The notes under the pieces are model-generated. The model worked only from the letters and a program-made list of their open reading frames with translations, was not told the DNA's origin and made no database searches. A program made the translations under genes and the position numbers. A DNA stretch of 61,244 nucleotides from Bacteroidales bacterium SW299 (GTDB lineage Bacteria; Bacteroidota; Bacteroidia; Bacteroidales; Bacteroidaceae), in the NCBI GenBank assembly GCA_019550975.1, contig SDWH01000022.1, forward strand, positions 1 through 61,244. The letters are read 5' to 3'. Below are positions 61,141 to 61,244 of this stretch, piece by piece (position 1 is the stretch's first letter; every line of letters starts with the position of its first letter).

Positions 61141-61244
61141 ATCGAGTAGGAGGAAAACGAAGCAGTTTTCTTCCTACTTTCGTTTTCCGACCTCTCACAC
61201 CACCACGCATGCGGTTCCGCACGTGGCGGTTCTTTATTTAGGAT
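61141..61244 (-). mobile_element. 3' end of a probable group II intron (domains V and VI), cut by the window edge
   Basis: On the minus strand the sequence runs gaaccgccacgtgcgg, a short turn, ccgcatgcgtggtggtg, then tgagagg: a hairpin like domain V with the flanking GGTGGTGTGAGAGG often found after group II intron reverse transcriptases. It continues with a second stem (ggaaaacgaa with ttcgttttcc) and ends tcctactcgat, as expected for domain VI and a 3' splice site of the AY type. The intron would end at 61141 and extend beyond the window. No maturase reading frame is visible in the remaining bases. Confidence 0.6.

Overview
This 61 kb window is a chromosomal segment of a Bacteroidales bacterium, most likely Bacteroides or Phocaeicola. 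Several things point there: sigma-ABfr promoters of the form TTG/TTTG-N18-20-TAnnTTTG, almost no Shine-Dalgarno sequences, DUF4270 and PCMD proteins, class III fructose bisphosphatase, type III glutamine synthetase, LL-diaminopimelate aminotransferase, GH97/GH43/GH88 enzymes and a GH57-based glycogen locus. Most of the window is well-packed housekeeping and carbohydrate metabolism. I see no rRNA, tRNA, CRISPR array or prophage.

Layout. 1-7.0 kb: thiol peroxidase, mannose-1-P guanylyltransferase, then a xylose operon (Nudix-type regulator, xylB, xylA, xylE) with a perfect palindrome at the regulator promoter. 7.2-14.0 kb: thiD, fabD, a GH13 amylase, an intergenic 21-bp repeat array, an acyl-CoA ligase and a 16-residue-repeat surface protein. 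14.0-23.1 kb: Crp/Fnr regulator, YitT protein, dapL, glnN, an AspT-like transporter, fbp. 23.1-27.2 kb: a MITE-like inverted repeat, panCD, a GT5-type glycogen synthase and a DUF4270 lipoprotein. 27.4-30.0 kb: an ammonium operon (porin, PII, Amt). 30.4-35.0 kb: a glycogen operon (debranching enzyme, glycosyltransferase, GH57). 35.3-40.5 kb: serS, a miaA/lipid kinase/kdsA operon and gap.

40.7-43.2 kb holds a tandem family of small secreted proteins (four intact genes and one frameshifted copy) in AT-richer DNA, followed by about 0.7 kb of apparently non-coding DNA. 43.8-50.1 kb: a PCMD protein, a SPOR lipoprotein, a ytxH/holin-like/coiled-coil envelope operon and a large tricorn-like S41 protease. 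50.3-55.1 kb: a GH97-GH43-GH88 operon. 55.3-61.2 kb: a second 21-bp repeat array, a shortened SIMPL-like lipoprotein, a TonB-receptor-like barrel with a membrane-anchored winged-helix regulator, a YqiA-like hydrolase, a strongly structured leader before a lipoprotein gene and, at the very end, what looks like the 3' end (domains V and VI) of a group II intron on the minus strand.

The least explained parts are the secreted paralog array, the 21-bp arrays built of self-complementary units at two loci 44 kb apart, and the nested hairpin at 60175-60291. All statements come from reading the sequence by eye; no database search was run.
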